Source: Opitutia bacterium (GTDB lineage Bacteria > Verrucomicrobiota > Verrucomicrobiia > Opitutales > Opitutaceae). From it: a stretch of 40,961 bases of DNA. A program made the translations under genes and the position numbers. Shown here in pieces: positions 1 through 6,757 of this stretch. The DNA is taken from positions 1-40,961 of the forward strand of contig CANIJN010000014.1 in assembly GCA_947467625.1 (NCBI GenBank). Reading direction: 5' to 3'. The notes beneath the pieces are model-generated. The model saw only the letters and a list, made by a program, of their open reading frames with translations. It was not told the DNA's origin and did no database searches. Every line of letters begins with the position of its first letter. Position 1 is the stretch's first letter.

Positions 1-54
1 GAACCAACCGTGGCACCGACCTGACACGCGCACCGCCCGAGCCTTCGCCACTCC

Positions 55-93
55 GCCGCCGGCACCCACAACGGTGCCGGCGGCCTCGTTTTA
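55..93 (+). terminator. Intrinsic terminator of a gene lying left of the window
   Basis: A perfect 12-bp inverted repeat (GCCGCCGGCACC at 55-66 and its complement at 73-84) closes a 6-nt loop and is followed by CTCGTTTTA. This is a strong stem with a short T-tract, as in Rho-independent terminators. It probably ends a plus-strand gene whose last codons lie at 1-24, where one frame reads a few residues and stops at TGA 22-24; that gene cannot be identified. Confidence 0.7.
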
Positions 94-144
94 TCTCAGG
101 TGACTTTTCAACCGCCAGAAACAGTCGCTGTTCGCGCCGCCGGT

Positions 145-220
145 CACACGCTATCCGCGTGATCTGTGGTGAAAACGGTTTGCATGATTGGCCGCAAAGA
201 GGCGCAAAGGGCGCAAGAAT
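145..220 (+). repeat. Dispersed modular repeat, copy 1 (C/D words)
   Basis: The segment contains the words CTATCCGCGTGATCTGTGG, TGAAAACGG and TTGGCCGCAAAGAGGCGCAA, which recur at 2180, 3920, 5030 and 9130 in the same orientation. It lies just downstream of the DUF2442 gene (minus strand). The remaining 221-331 shows no gene; on the minus strand an open frame of no recognisable family crosses it. Confidence 0.75.
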
Positions 221-331
221 TGGAGGGAGGGCAGGGCTCGGAGCACGGACGACGGACGCGAGCCTCTGACGGCAGATGGCGGGCAAAGAAGAAACGGGGG
301 ACGCCCACCTCGGAAAATCCACCAGAATCGG

Positions 332-571
332 TTAGATAGCCAAGAGGCTCCGTACTGAGATGTCTTCATCGATATCTTCCCAGTGGATGCCAACTCCGCG
401 GCCAATGAGGCGCCAGTTGGCGCGTTGGGCTGGCGATGCCCGCAGCAGACGCGGAAACCATTCAAGGGGCGCAGCTACGCGACGGGCGTCGGCTAGCGTG
501 ACAATAAGTTCATCGTCCGTAAACGAAACGTCCACAGCATCTGCCACGAGCTTACTGGCTAAAGTGCTCAT
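332..571 (-). CDS. DUF2442 domain protein, partner of DUF4160 (first pair)
   Basis: A 79-residue protein with the DUF2442 pattern: a short N-terminal beta region (VSFTDDELIVTLADARRV), then PLEWFPRLLRASPAQRANW and the C-terminal signature GIHWEDIDEDISVRSLL. DUF2442 proteins are commonly found paired with DUF4160 and have been proposed as toxin-antitoxin partners; which is the toxin is not established from sequence. I start it at ATG 571 rather than the upstream TTG at 607 because family members begin shortly before the DVxFxDD segment. It overlaps the end of the DUF4160 gene by 20 nt (552-571), which implies translational coupling. The same 20-nt overlap occurs in the second copy of the pair at 5,499-5,518. 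Confidence 0.85.
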   Translation of the reverse strand: MSTLASKLVADAVDVSFTDDELIVTLADARRVAAPLEWFPRLLRASPAQRANWRLIGRGVGIHWEDIDEDISVRSLLAI

Positions 572-788
572 TCCAAGCGTTGATAAACGATTTACGATGC
601 TGCTCAATCAGATTATGAATCACACGGAGTTCGGAACTACGAAAACCGCGCGACTCAATGAGGGTAATGGGAGTAAGCCAGAACTTTGCGTAACGTTCAG
701 CTTGCTCGACGTGGATGTGGTGCGGTTCGGTGCCCTCACGACTGAAGAAGAAAAAGCGGTATCCAAGAATGCGAAGGACTTCTGGCAT
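552..788 (-). CDS. DUF4160 domain protein (putative toxin-antitoxin partner)
   Basis: A 78-residue protein starting MPEVLRILGYRFFFFSREG, followed by the family's histidine-rich EPHHIHVEQAERYAKFWL and a C-terminal helix ending KSFINAWNEHFSQ. This is a complete DUF4160 domain at the usual length. The start at ATG 788 is fixed by the family's N-terminal MPxVxRI; the open frame upstream of it is repeat sequence. It is the first gene of a two-gene operon with DUF2442. The function of the family is inferred only from its pairing; no catalytic residues are assigned here. Confidence 0.88.
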   Translation of the reverse strand: MPEVLRILGYRFFFFSREGTEPHHIHVEQAERYAKFWLTPITLIESRGFRSSELRVIHNLIEQHRKSFINAWNEHFSQ

Positions 789-939
789 ACAGGATTTTTT
801 TCGTTCGCTTGGGCCAAGCCGAAGGGGTCGAGGCGTTGCCGATGAGAGAGAAAACAGCGGAAACCGGAAAAAACGCAAGCCAGCCAAAAGAAGAAACGGG
901 GAGGCTTTGGGACCAAAAGACCAAGGGCCCCCGGAAAAG

Positions 940-1170
940 GGGTCGAAAAAAGGGGGCAAACCCTAATGTCTGTGGTGTGTTGAAGCTAAAAACTTTAGAG
1001 CGGAGAACCGCTCATCGACGCTCATCTCGAACCGCAGAAGAGTGCCCACGGAAAACACGGAATACACGGAAGGCTGAGCCCGGAAGATTGGCCGTAAAGA
1101 GGCGCAGAAGTCACAAAAGCCGAAGCAGGGGGACAATCAACGGGGTCATCCCCTAACCTTTGTGGTGTGC
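940..1170 (+). repeat. Dispersed modular repeat, copy 2 (A, B, C, D words and second A core)
   Basis: It contains the A word (GGGGGCAAACCCTAATGTC then TGTGGTG), the B word (CGCTCATCGACGCTCATC), three 9-nt CACGGAnnn units (1048-1075), the D word (AAGAGGCGCAGAAGTCAC) and a second A core CGGGGTCATCCCCTAACC ending at 1170. It abuts the vapC stop codon (TAA at 1171-1173) with no spacer. Positions 789-939, upstream of DUF4160, hold no recognisable gene. Confidence 0.8.
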
Positions 1171-1614
1171 TTACGTCGGCCCCTCTAAATCAGTGAAACT
1201 GAATGCCTCAAAAACTGCGAAGTCGGCCGAGTTAGAGGTCAGTAGTGAGGTGACCCCCGCCGCCGCGTAGGTAGCGGCCAATTGTGTATCAAGAAGGCGT
1301 TTCCGGCCCAACCGATGAGCTCGCAGCCACTTCAGACAAAGATGGGTTGATTCCACCGAGGGCAGCACTGGGCGCACTTCCCGCGCTTCCCACCAGAGCC
1401 GCGCCCGATCTAGCGCGTCGTCCATCGAAAGCGGTGTCATAAAGCGCTTGGCATCGGTAACCACATGAACGAATTCCGTGAGCACCTGCGGGGCCAGAGC
1501 CAAAAACGGGCCTGCGCCGTCGAGTGCCCGATCCAACCATGCCCTCGCTTGGCTGTGATTCGGCGCTTCCCTCAATTCCACCTGCACCAAAAAAGTGGTA
1601 TCAATCCCGAGCAT
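1171..1614 (-). CDS. PIN-domain toxin, VapC type
   Basis: A 147-residue PIN-domain protein. The acidic residues expected of the metal site are visible: D5 in MLGIDTTFLV, E47 in VLTEFVHV, D109 in RLLDTQLAA and D131 in TSNSADFAVF. VapC PIN proteins are Mg2+/Mn2+-dependent ribonucleases that cleave specific RNAs when not held by their antitoxin. The gene overlaps the upstream antitoxin by 14 nt (1601-1614), as is typical for a coupled vapBC operon. The stop codon abuts a dispersed repeat directly, so the cassette boundary on this side is sharp. The length and all four acidic positions look intact. Confidence 0.9.
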   Translation of the reverse strand: MLGIDTTFLVQVELREAPNHSQARAWLDRALDGAGPFLALAPQVLTEFVHVVTDAKRFMTPLSMDDALDRARLWWEAREVRPVLPSVESTHLCLKWLRAHRLGRKRLLDTQLAATYAAAGVTSLLTSNSADFAVFEAFSFTDLEGPT

Positions 1615-1846
1615 GGGAGTCCATCAAGTCCTCCAAGAGTTCCCCGCGCCCGATCCACGGCTTGATGACCGCTTGAACGGTGACCGGACGCGATTCGCGC
1701 AAGCTGCGAACGGGCCGAATCTTGGCTTGACGGTAATTTTCCATCGCCTCTCTGATCAACTCGGCTGTGGCGCGATCTTGTTGCTCTGCGTGTCGCTGAA
1801 AATCTGCATAAACCGGCTCGCTGACATTAACCGTGATTGTCTTCAT
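1601..1846 (-). CDS. Ribbon-helix-helix antitoxin, VapB type
   Basis: An 81-residue protein beginning MKTITVNVSEPVYADFQRHAEQQ, with the beta-strand plus two-helix layout of an RHH/CopG DNA-binding domain (helix AELIREAMENYRQA) and a C-terminal tail ending WIGRGELLEDLMDSHARD that would bind the PIN toxin. I chose ATG 1846, which has AAGGT just upstream and starts at the RHH strand; an upstream start at 1882 would add 12 residues overlapping a possible promoter. It is expected to neutralise the downstream VapC and to repress the operon. Confidence 0.85.
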   Translation of the reverse strand: MKTITVNVSEPVYADFQRHAEQQDRATAELIREAMENYRQAKIRPVRSLRESRPVTVQAVIKPWIGRGELLEDLMDSHARD

Positions 1847-1855
1847 ACCTTGAAT

Positions 1856-1882
1856 GACATATTGATTGGCTATTGTCGTCAA
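1856..1882 (-). promoter_or_regulatory. Possible vapBC promoter
   Basis: On the minus strand TTGACG (1877-1882) is followed 15 bp later by TATGTC (1856-1861), which is 9 bp before the ATG at 1846. The -10 is weak and the spacing is short, so this is tentative. Confidence 0.3.
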
Positions 1883-1974
1883 TAGTGTGGCGTTAGCTCA
1901 TTTAATCCAAACCGAGTCGAAGATTGGTATGCCGATTTGGCATTCAACTATGTGGATCGCTCACCGATGTGGAG

Positions 1975-2330
1975 CGGAAAAAGGGGGCAAACCCCAATGT
2001 CTGTGGTGCGCTCAAACTAAAAACTTCAGAACGAGGAACCGCTCATCTCCGCACATCGACGCTCATCTCGAACCGCGGAGCGCCGACGGAACACACGGAA
2101 AACACCGAAGGCGGAGTCAGAATTTTTAACCACGGATGTCACGGCTATCACGGATGATTGGAGAACAGGGAACTATCCGCGCTATCCGCGTGATCTGCGC
2201 TGAAAACCGGCGGAAGACGCCATAAGAACGCGAAACGTGGGGAGACGTGGAAGAGAGGGGCCGATCCGAAGGGGTCGAGTTGCTTGCTGTTGGTTCTAAC
2301 TGCAATGGGCCAATCTGACGGGGTCAGCCT
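1975..2330 (+). repeat. Dispersed modular repeat, copy 3 (A-B-C order), with a degenerate tail
   Basis: The segment 1975-2215 runs A word (GGGGGCAAACCCCAATGTC), B word (CGCTCATCTCCGCACATCG), three CACGGAnnn units (2128-2155) and CTATCCGCGCTATCCGCG. From 2216 to 2330 it decays, keeping only GAAGGGGTCGAG and GACGGGGTCAGCC. No gene is visible between the vapB region and the DUF5615 stop at 2378; short plus-strand open frames here are repeat translations. Confidence 0.8.
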
Positions 2331-2377
2331 GCTACTTGTTGCATTCTCATTTTTGCTTGGGCGGCGCCAAAGAAAAA

Positions 2378-2698
2378 TCATGCAGGAAGTTCGATGCTCG
2401 TGTAGGAGCCCGGCGTCGCCGCATTTACGGCCTGCCGGATACGTGGAAGCATCATCTGCAATGCGGGCCAGCGATTGGTGGGCAATTCGACGAGGGCGAC
2501 TTGGCGATTCGCGAGATTCTGTTGATAACGCAGATTCTTGTCGGCCAGGAGTAATACGTCGAATACTCCGTTTGTACGGAGCACCAAATCGCCATTCGAA
2601 ATACCGGCCCATCCTTGTTCTTGCACGGTCGTTACCTGATGCGGTTCTAGGTACTTCCGCAGAGGAGCGGGCACATTTTCATCGAAGAGGATCGTCAT
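2378..2698 (-). CDS. DUF5615 PIN-like protein, putative toxin
   Basis: A 106-residue protein starting MTILFDENVPAPLRKYL, the signature N-terminus of DUF5615 (Mut7-C-like PIN fold) with its acidic FDENVP motif. A second conserved block, VLLLADKNLRYQQNL, follows, with the DKNxxxQ motif of the family. These proteins usually sit after a DUF433 gene, and the pair is regarded as a toxin-antitoxin module; nuclease activity is inferred from the fold. The start at ATG 2698 is set by the ATGA overlap with DUF433 (2695-2698); an open frame extends 15 codons further upstream but would overlap DUF433 more deeply. Confidence 0.85.
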   Translation of the reverse strand: MTILFDENVPAPLRKYLEPHQVTTVQEQGWAGISNGDLVLRTNGVFDVLLLADKNLRYQQNLANRQVALVELPTNRWPALQMMLPRIRQAVNAATPGSYTSIELPA

Positions 2699-2904
2699 CC
2701 GGACTGCCACCGGACCAGCCGCAGGAACTCCTGTGCGTCGCAACTGGAGACGGACGGAAAATATTCCAGAAACTGATCCAATGAGAAATCATCCTGCAGA
2801 TAGTCGAGCAGAGTCTGCACCGGCACTCGAGTGCCTCGAAAGACCAAAGTTCCACCAAGGACATTCGGCGACGAATCGACGGGACTGTGGTCGAGGGTTA
2901 ACAC
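2695..2904 (-). CDS. DUF433 antitoxin-like protein
   Basis: A 69-residue protein with the DUF433 core GGTLVFRGTRVPVQTLLDYL and the following helix SLDQFLEYFPSVS. The VFRGTRVPV segment is a hallmark of this winged-helix-like family, which is found as antitoxin or DNA-binding partner of DUF5615 PIN-like proteins. The start codon is GTG at 2904. A strong promoter lies immediately before it and there is no Shine-Dalgarno room, so a leaderless message is likely. Confidence 0.87.
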   Translation of the reverse strand: MLTLDHSPVDSSPNVLGGTLVFRGTRVPVQTLLDYLQDDFSLDQFLEYFPSVSSCDAQEFLRLVRWQSG

Positions 2905-2910
2905 AACCTG

Positions 2911-2938
2911 AAAATATCCGAACGAGTGAAGCGGTCAA
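2911..2938 (-). promoter_or_regulatory. Sigma70-type promoter of the DUF433-DUF5615 pair
   Basis: On the minus strand TTGACC (2933-2938) and TATTTT (2911-2916) are separated by 16 bp. Only 6 nt (2905-2910) lie between the -10 box and the GTG start, so transcription would start at or next to the start codon. Confidence 0.6.
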
Positions 2939-2954
2939 GCAACGCCAATCCGAC

Positions 2955-3125
2955 GGGCCGGAAAAAAGGGTCAAACCCTAATGTCTGTGGTGTGAAAACG
3001 GCTCGCAGGTTTGGCTACAAAGAGGCGCAGAAGTCACAAAAAGGAGACGGGGGGTTGAACCGCTAATCGACGCTCATCGACGCTCATTTCGAACCGCGGA
3101 GTGACTGCGGATTTCACTGAAAAAT
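2955..3125 (+). repeat. Dispersed modular repeat, copy 4 (A-D-B order)
   Basis: The A word (AGGGTCAAACCCTAATGTC, 2967-2985) is followed by GTGAAAACGGCTCGCAGG, the D word (ACAAAGAGGCGCAGAAGTC) and the B word (CGACGCTCATCGACGCTCAT). The module order differs from copies 3, 5 and 6, showing that the words recombine. Positions 3126-3253 show no gene. Confidence 0.8.
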
Positions 3126-3253
3126 ACGGAACTCGGAAATGGTTGGGGAGATCGGACTCTTTCAACTCTGAACCGTCAAATCTCAGCTTGTAGTCGCGGA
3201 TTGAGCGGACAAAGGCACCGGAGGTTTGACCGCTAGCCTGCGCGGATAAGCGC

Positions 3254-3454
3254 TCAGGAGGCCGCCAATTCTTGGAAGCTGAAATCCTTGATCGAAGCGG
3301 ATGTCTTGGCGTGTTCAATCGTCATGCTTACCAGCCGGCCTTGGCCATCGAGATCGACGCAAACGTCTTCACTGATTTCTCGAGTCTCCGCCACGGGCCG
3401 GACTGAGAATTCAAACAGGGCGGTATCGGTGTCAGGGAAATATTTGATTTTCAT
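3254..3454 (-). CDS. DUF2283 family protein
   Basis: A 66-residue protein beginning MKIKYFPDTDTALFEFS, then ETREISEDVCVDLDGQGRLVSMTIEHA. This is the DUF2283 pattern (short beta-sandwich with YxxxxDxLyI-like start and D-x-D-x-x-G-x-l-v-x-i-E-i-x-x-A). Such proteins are often downstream of DUF4258 genes and are considered putative antitoxins. The start overlaps the stop of the upstream gene as ATGA (3451-3454). Confidence 0.82.
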   Translation of the reverse strand: MKIKYFPDTDTALFEFSVRPVAETREISEDVCVDLDGQGRLVSMTIEHAKTSASIKDFSFQELAAS

Positions 3455-3624
3455 AGGCTGATTCCTCGGTCGAAAAAGGCGTTGTGGACCGTTTCCCCGT
3501 CGGCCAGGAGGACCACACGTAAAACCCGCGAATCGTTTTCCGCGATCTTTGCCCAGCGGCGGATGCGGCCATCGGACTGAATCTGCTCACGCTCCGGATT
3601 TTGAATCACGTGAAGAATCCATGC
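3451..3624 (-). pseudogene. DUF4258-like gene, 5' end missing
   Basis: The minus-strand frame directly upstream of DUF2283 reads WILHVIQNPEREQ, then IRRWAKIAENDSRVLRVVLL and ADGETVHNAFFDRGISL before TGA. This resembles the C-terminal two thirds of DUF4258-type proteins (helix ending in NPER, then beta strands ending in FFDR). An in-frame TAG at 3625-3627 lies immediately before the homologous part, and no ATG is available; only a GTG at 3609 could start a 52-residue remnant. The N-terminal part of the family is absent, and sequence upstream is unrelated. I therefore read it as a truncated toxin gene left beside an intact DUF2283. Confidence 0.6.
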
Positions 3625-3699
3625 CTAACGAATAAACACTCGGTCGGGCCTGCTGAGGGTGTGCAGGAAATATTGAGTGAACTTTATACCTGAGCACTC

Positions 3700-3949
3700 G
3701 TTTTTTTACCACGGCCGAAAAAAGGCTCAAACCCTCATGGCTGTGGGCTCGAAAAAGCGGGAAACTGAGTTTTGAACCGCTCATCTCCGCTCATCGGCGC
3801 TCATCTCGAACCACGGACGAGTGCCCACGGAATACACGGAATACACGGAAGGCTGAGTCGGATTTTTCACTACGGATGTCACGAAGATCACGGATGTCCG
3901 GAGAACAGGGAACTTTCCGCGTAATCTGTAGTGAAAGCGATTCGAAAGG
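3700..3949 (+). repeat. Dispersed modular repeat, copy 5 (A-B-C order)
   Basis: It contains GGCTCAAACCCTCATGGC (A), CGCTCATCTCCGCTCATCGG (B), CACGGAATACACGGAATACA with CACGGAAGG (C), CACGAAGATCACGGATGTC, and TTTCCGCGTAATCTGTAG. It ends within 10 bp of the stop codon of the nucleotidyltransferase-like gene. Positions 3628-3699 show no gene. Confidence 0.8.
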
Positions 3950-4516
3950 TTATTCGGAGCCTTGCTGAGCGAGAGCCCAGAACTTCTCCAAACCCAACTC
4001 AATCGCGGCTCGATCCAAGAGAGCAAAATCAAGTTCTTCCCGAGAAACACGCACGATCCCCGCGATATCTTGCAGGTGTTTGGCGCCGCCGCCTTCGCGG
4101 TAAAACTCGAGTTTCCACATAATCACATATTCCCGGGGGGCAAACCAAACCGGTTGGCCGTCAACCGTGCCCTGCTGCCGGTGCTCCCAAGCCCAGGCCC
4201 AATAAGGGTGGTTGCGCGAGGGATAGAAATCCGCTTTCTGCCCGCTGGCCAGGTGGATCACGTTGAAATGTCCGCGCACGGGCCGGACTAACTCGGCTAT
4301 CGCGACGTCCAAAGGCGGAACATAGTAGTCCGCCTGCGGAAAGACCACCGGCAGCGCCTCAATCTCCGTCGGCTGCAGGTGAACCGCGAGATCGACATCC
4401 ATCGTTAACCTGGGCTCACCGTAATGCATCGACGCCAACGAGCCAGAAACCATATACCGCCAGCCGGCTTGATGCACGGGTCGGACAAACAGCGCAAAGA
4501 GATCAGGTGTTTCCAC
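3950..4516 (-). CDS. Nucleotidyltransferase-like protein (AbiEii/MNT type)
   Basis: A 188-residue protein. The N-terminal part has the nucleotidyltransferase pattern: G25-S26 in YMVSGSLASMHYG, then the paired acids D40 and D42 in RLTMDVDLAV. The middle contains FNVIHLASGQKADFYP, and the C-terminal helix region is EYVIMWKLEFYREGGGAKHL. This matches the group of AbiEii-like or MNT-like proteins found in toxin-antitoxin and abortive infection modules, which transfer nucleotides to RNA or protein targets; the actual substrate cannot be told. The gene overlaps the small upstream partner by 14 nt (4503-4516), so the two form an operon. Confidence 0.72.
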   Translation of the reverse strand: METPDLFALFVRPVHQAGWRYMVSGSLASMHYGEPRLTMDVDLAVHLQPTEIEALPVVFPQADYYVPPLDVAIAELVRPVRGHFNVIHLASGQKADFYPSRNHPYWAWAWEHRQQGTVDGQPVWFAPREYVIMWKLEFYREGGGAKHLQDIAGIVRVSREELDFALLDRAAIELGLEKFWALAQQGSE

Positions 4517-4709
4517 GCAGGTAGATTACGGCGAGTTCGCGACTCAACCTAGCCTCCGACCAATCCGCATGCTGAGCTCGAAGGGCGGACGTTTTCCAGC
4601 GCCGCACCTGCGCCCGAAGGGCGATACCTAGGCGGGTTCGCCCATCGGGGCCCATCCGCCGCCAAGCGTCGATCTGCAGGGGATGGGGATGGCTTTCCAT
4701 TGGCGTCAT
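4503..4709 (-). CDS. Small partner of the nucleotidyltransferase-like gene
   Basis: A 68-residue protein (or 65 residues from the second ATG at 4700, MESHPHPLQI). The core is AWRRMGPDGRTRLGIALRAQ and a helix ending HADWSEARLSRELAVIYLRG. Short proteins of this type, with a RRMGPxxR segment and a C-terminal EWSE-x-x-x-x-REL helix, recur directly upstream of AbiEii-like genes; I infer an antitoxin-like or regulatory partner. A possible weak promoter (TTAGAC, 16 bp, TGTAAC) ends just before the first ATG, which would favour the start at 4700. Confidence 0.65.
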   Translation of the reverse strand: MTPMESHPHPLQIDAWRRMGPDGRTRLGIALRAQVRRWKTSALRAQHADWSEARLSRELAVIYLRGNT

Positions 4710-4779
4710 GTTACAGCGGCAATCCAGTGCGGTCTAACGATTGCGGTGGGTTCACTTAAGCTACACCAAGTTTGTGGGT

Positions 4780-5240
4780 CGGAACAAAGAGGCAAATCTT
4801 CATGGCTGCGGGCTCGGAAAAGCGAAAAGCGGGAAGGCCGGAAAAAGGGCTCGATTCCTCATGTCTGTGGTGCGTTCAAGCTAAACACTGAGGAACGAGG
4901 AACCGCTCATCTCCGCACATCGACGCTCATTCCGAACCGCGGATTGCCCACGGAAAACACGGAGGGCGGAGTCAGAATTTTTAACCACGGATGTAACGGA
5001 TATCACGGATGATTGGAGAACAGGGAACTATCCGCGCTATCGGAGTAATCGGTGGTGAAAACGGCTCGGAAGATTGGCTACCAAAAGCACGGGAAGTCAC
5101 AAAAACGGAAGCAGGGGGATTAACAGCTAATTGACGCTAATCTGAAACCACGGAAGAGTGCTCACGGAAAACAAGGAAGGCGGAAAAAGGGGTCAAACCC
5201 TAGGCTGGAAAAAGGGTTTAAACTGTGCACTCTGCAATCG
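4780..5240 (+). repeat. Dispersed modular repeat, copy 6 (largest, A-B-C-D-B-C-A)
   Basis: The longest block runs from a degenerate A word (4795-4815) through a second A (GGGCTCGATTCCTCATGTC), B (CGCTCATCTCCGCACATCGA), C (CACGGAAAACACGGAGG and CACGGATATCACGGATG), CTATCCGCGCTATCGG, D-like AAGCACGGGAAGTCACAA, then B and C again, and closes on two more A cores (GGGGTCAAACCCTAGG at 5195-5210). No gene is visible between 4710 and 5263. Confidence 0.8.
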
Positions 5241-5263
5241 CTCGTGGCGGCCGGACGACGGGG

Positions 5264-5518
5264 CTATGCTCGGCCCAACCGGCCTTCGAGAATACCGAGA
5301 ACGCTCAAATCTTCATCTAGGTCAGGCCAGTGCAGACCCGTGCCCCCGCAAATAATCTCGAGCTTGGCGCGTTTCGCGGGTTCGGCCTCCCTCAGCTTTC
5401 GGTTAAGTGCAATCGGGAAGCTGATCTCCCGACCGTCAGCTAGGCGCACGACAATTTCCGCGCCATCGACCCGGGCTTCAACGGCTATCGTCGCGAGTTC
5501 AAGTACCGTGGATTTCAT
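5264..5518 (-). CDS. DUF2442 domain protein (second pair)
   Basis: An 84-residue protein with the DUF2442 layout: VDGAEIVVRLADGREISFPI, then LNRKLREAEPAKRAKLEII and the C-terminal signature GLHWPDLDEDLSVLGIL. It is clearly a paralogue of the protein at 332-571 but quite diverged, so the two pairs are not a recent duplication. The start at ATG 5518 overlaps the DUF4160 stop by 20 nt, identical to the overlap in the first pair. Confidence 0.87.
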   Translation of the reverse strand: MKSTVLELATIAVEARVDGAEIVVRLADGREISFPIALNRKLREAEPAKRAKLEIICGGTGLHWPDLDEDLSVLGILEGRLGRA

Positions 5519-5735
5519 GCCATTTCCTCTGAATGAGTTCGATATTTTCGCGGATCAACTCCTCTGCCTGCGATAGGTCACCGACTTTGATGCCCTGAGC
5601 ATAATCAAGTTCCAACGGTTCCAGCCAGAATTTTCCAAACCCACCTGCTTTACGCACGTGAACGTGAACAGGCTCGTTTCCTTCATTCGCATAAAAAAAG
5701 AAAACGAATCCGCGAGTGCGAAATATTTCAGGTAC
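5499..5735 (-). pseudogene. DUF4160 gene without a usable start codon
   Basis: The frame upstream of DUF2442 reads VPEIFRTRGFVFFFYANEGN, EPVHVHVRKAGGFGKFWLEP and ends RKWHEIHGT at TGA 5499-5501. It aligns residue for residue with the intact DUF4160 at 552-788, including total length (78 residues). The codon aligned with the initiator methionine is GTA (5733-5735), preceded by two ATC codons; the in-frame stop upstream (TGA) leaves no ATG, GTG, TTG or CTG. The gene is therefore either inactivated by loss of its start codon (one change from GTG), translated from a rare AUC codon, or affected by a sequencing error. The body of the domain is intact. Confidence 0.75.
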
Positions 5736-5747
5736 GATGATAGTTGG

Positions 5748-5846
5748 GGGGCGACGGAAAAAGGGCTCAAACCCTCATGTCTGTGGTGCGTTCAAGCTAA
5801 AAACTGTGGAACGAGGAACCGCTGATCTCCGCTCATCGACGCTCAT
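5748..5846 (+). repeat. Dispersed modular repeat, copy 7 (A-B)
   Basis: GGCGACGGAAAAAGGGCTC, AAACCCTCATGTCTGTGG, TGCGTTCAAGCTAAAAACTG and CGCTCATCGACGCTCATG. It directly precedes (on the minus strand) the start-less DUF4160 gene and may have removed or displaced its 5' region. The stretch 5847-5961 shows no recognisable gene. Confidence 0.8.
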
Positions 5847-5961
5847 GAAAGCGTGTTGAATGGCCCGCCATGCGAGCAGGGAAAAGGCTGCACTCACAGC
5901 TTCGCCCCGTCGCTTCCGCTCGGAAGCAACGAGGCTGAGGAAGATAGGACCATCTCGGGGC

Positions 5962-6510
5962 TTAACCCGGCGCGAGCTTCAGATACGTCCGGGCGATCGG
6001 CAGCAACGCCCGGGCTTTCTCATGCCAGGATTGCAGCTGCTCGAGGCGGGAACGAAGCGTCTCCGCATGGGATTTCTCCAAATTGGGCAGCGCGCGCTGC
6101 AGAGCGCCGAGCCGGGACTTCCCCGCAGCGAGTTGCTTCTCTAAACGTTGCTCCAAAAAACGCTGGATGAGCCGACGCATCTCTAAATCGGGGGTAAACA
6201 GCTCCGACCGGTCCGCCGGCGCCGAAACCTCTTTGATGGCCCCCATCTCCCGCAGCACCCGCAGACCTTGGCTGACCGAGCCTTTGCTCAACGTCCCACG
6301 GGCCTGGATGTCCGCAAAACTCAGCGGCTGGGGAGACGCAAACACGATCCCATAAAGAACCGCCACCGACTTGGGCACCCCCAGCAGATCGGCCGCATCC
6401 ACAAAGAAATCCACCACAGCTTCCTCAAATCCCACGACCGAGGCCGATCGCTCCTGCTTCTGGAGGAGGTCCCTCGCTTTCGGGGTCATTAGGATCGTGG
6501 CATCAGGCAT
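5962..6510 (-). CDS. GbsR/MarR-family transcriptional regulator
   Basis: A 182-residue winged-helix protein. The segment FVDAADLLGVPKSVAVLYGIVF followed by PLSFADIQARGTLSKGSVSQGLRVLREMGAIKEV is the GbsR-type helix-turn-helix (helix 3 KGSVSQGLRVLREMG), and the C-terminal half is a long charged coiled coil (EQRLEKQLAAGKSRLGALQ onward). GbsR/OpuAR relatives repress glycine betaine or choline uptake genes, but no such genes are adjacent, so the target is unknown. It is the only island gene not of toxin-antitoxin type besides the intron, and it shares their strand. An alternative ATG lies at 6489; neither start has a clear Shine-Dalgarno. Confidence 0.8.
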   Translation of the reverse strand: MPDATILMTPKARDLLQKQERSASVVGFEEAVVDFFVDAADLLGVPKSVAVLYGIVFASPQPLSFADIQARGTLSKGSVSQGLRVLREMGAIKEVSAPADRSELFTPDLEMRRLIQRFLEQRLEKQLAAGKSRLGALQRALPNLEKSHAETLRSRLEQLQSWHEKARALLPIARTYLKLAPG

Positions 6511-6579
6511 TCGGAAAGAGTGGGCAGGATGGCCGCCCCGAGTTCAATCTAAATTGAGCTAAAATCCAAGAATAGGGAT

Positions 6580-6615
6580 CGGCCGACGGGGTCAGCCCCT
6601 AACCTTTGTGGATTG
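6580..6615 (+). repeat. Dispersed repeat, copy 8 (A core only)
   Basis: GGCCGACGGGGTCAGCCCCT followed by AACCTTTGTGG, closely matching the core at 1139-1165. It is isolated from B, C and D words. The rest of 6511-6757 shows no supportable gene. Confidence 0.7.
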
Positions 6616-6757
6616 CTCATTCGAATCGTTCTGAATCCATGAAGCGAAAGACGCCAAACACCCCGATGTCGGCTGGATTTAGGGCCGATCACGCGGCCGA
6701 GCGGTGTCCTTTTTTCTTTTCAAATCGAACCATGCGCGGTGCTCGGGCTTCGATTCC

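Noticed and set aside
1866-2157. Small plus-strand open frames in the repeats (about 60-110 codons)
   Set aside because: They are translations of the repeat words (for example ENTEGG and HGKHRR patterns) that recur with the DNA repeat, not conserved proteins.
940-5240. Possible CRISPR array because of many direct repeats
   Set aside because: Repeat units have variable order and spacing, there are no uniform spacers between identical direct repeats, and no cas genes are present.
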